From positions 4,547 through 10,103 of the forward strand of contig MGQD01000085.1 of assembly GCA_001797695.1 (NCBI GenBank): DNA of 5,557 bases. The letters run 5' to 3'. Made by a program: the position numbers and the translations under genes. The notes beneath the pieces were generated by a model that searched no databases, was not told where the DNA came from, and saw only the letters and a list, made by a program, of their open reading frames with translations. Below are positions 5,457 to 5,557 of the stretch, piece after piece. This DNA comes from Deltaproteobacteria bacterium RBG_13_49_15 (lineage in GTDB: Bacteria > Desulfobacterota > Desulfobacteria > Desulfobacterales > UBA2156). Position 1 is the stretch's first letter. The number at the start of each line of letters is the position of its first letter.

Positions 5457-5459
5457 TTA
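5452..5459 (-). promoter_or_regulatory. Near-perfect Shine-Dalgarno overlapping a stop codon
   Basis: TAAGGAGG on the minus strand: the TAA ends the upstream gene and AAGGAGG serves the ATG at 5443, 8 nt away. It is one of the strongest ribosome binding sites in the window, yet it precedes only ten codons. Confidence 0.5.
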
Positions 5460-5557
5460 GATTCTTTTTACGCTGGTGAGGTTTTCGATGACGTCACAGT
5501 CATCATCCGATTTGAGCATGAGTGCGCTTTGAAGCATAGGCAGGATCTTTTTGTTTT
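5457..5557 (-). CDS. C-terminal end of an unidentified minus-strand protein (partial)
   Basis: The frame enters from the right edge and reads 32 codons before TAA at 5457-5459. The tail contains KKILPMLQSALMLKSDDD, followed by CDVIENLTSVKRI. The composition looks like a real protein tail, with a helical stretch then an acidic patch, and an operon-like Shine-Dalgarno overlaps its stop. The fragment is too short to name a family. It converges on the carbonic anhydrase-like gene and is oriented like the phenylphosphate synthase-type operon, but is separated from it by the plus-strand pair. Confidence 0.45.
   Translation of the reverse strand, partial: NKKILPMLQSALMLKSDDDCDVIENLTSVKRI

Noticed and set aside
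1..5557. CRISPR array, tRNA or rRNA genes
   Set aside because: I found no regularly spaced direct repeats, no tRNA-like cloverleaf with a TTCGANNC arm, and no rRNA-like sequence.

Overview
This window looks like part of an anaerobic aromatic-degradation locus from a strict anaerobe, most likely a sulfate-reducing deltaproteobacterium (Desulfobacterota). Three things point there. The first is a two-gene split PEP-synthase-like kinase of the phenylphosphate synthase type, followed by a UbiD-family (de)carboxylase. The second is a 206-bp palindromic intergenic element whose ends carry TTCGTAAAAAGTC, a sequence I associate from memory with repeats in Desulfobacteria genomes. The third is moderate base composition with strong AAGGAGG-type ribosome binding sites. 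The organism assignment is inference.

Layout. On the minus strand, read right to left from 3321, lie the acceptor/phosphohistidine subunit (1462-3321), the ATP-grasp subunit (283-1353) and the first 46 codons of a UbiD-family protein that runs off the left edge (1-139). A strong stem-loop lies between the first two genes. A 522-bp divergent intergenic region (3322-3843) holds the MITE-like element with terminal inverted repeats (3385-3590), a perfectly paired three-way-junction palindrome inside it (3432-3479), and two dyads resembling LysR T-N11-A boxes (3703-3717, 3730-3746). On the plus strand follow a LysR-type regulator (3844-4833) and a gamma-class carbonic anhydrase-like protein (4830-5348), overlapping by ATGA. 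The last ~200 bases hold the tail of a minus-strand gene (5457-5557) and, after a near-perfect Shine-Dalgarno, a start codon whose frame closes after 10 codons.

How the genes could work together (inference from known family biochemistry). The two kinase subunits would phosphorylate a phenolic substrate from ATP through a phosphohistidine. The UbiD protein would carboxylate the phosphorylated aromatic with CO2. The carbonic anhydrase-like protein could set the local CO2/bicarbonate balance, and the LysR protein would control the operon from the shared intergenic region. The third (CBS-domain) subunit known from Thauera phenylphosphate synthase is not between the kinase and UbiD genes, and no UbiX is visible here.
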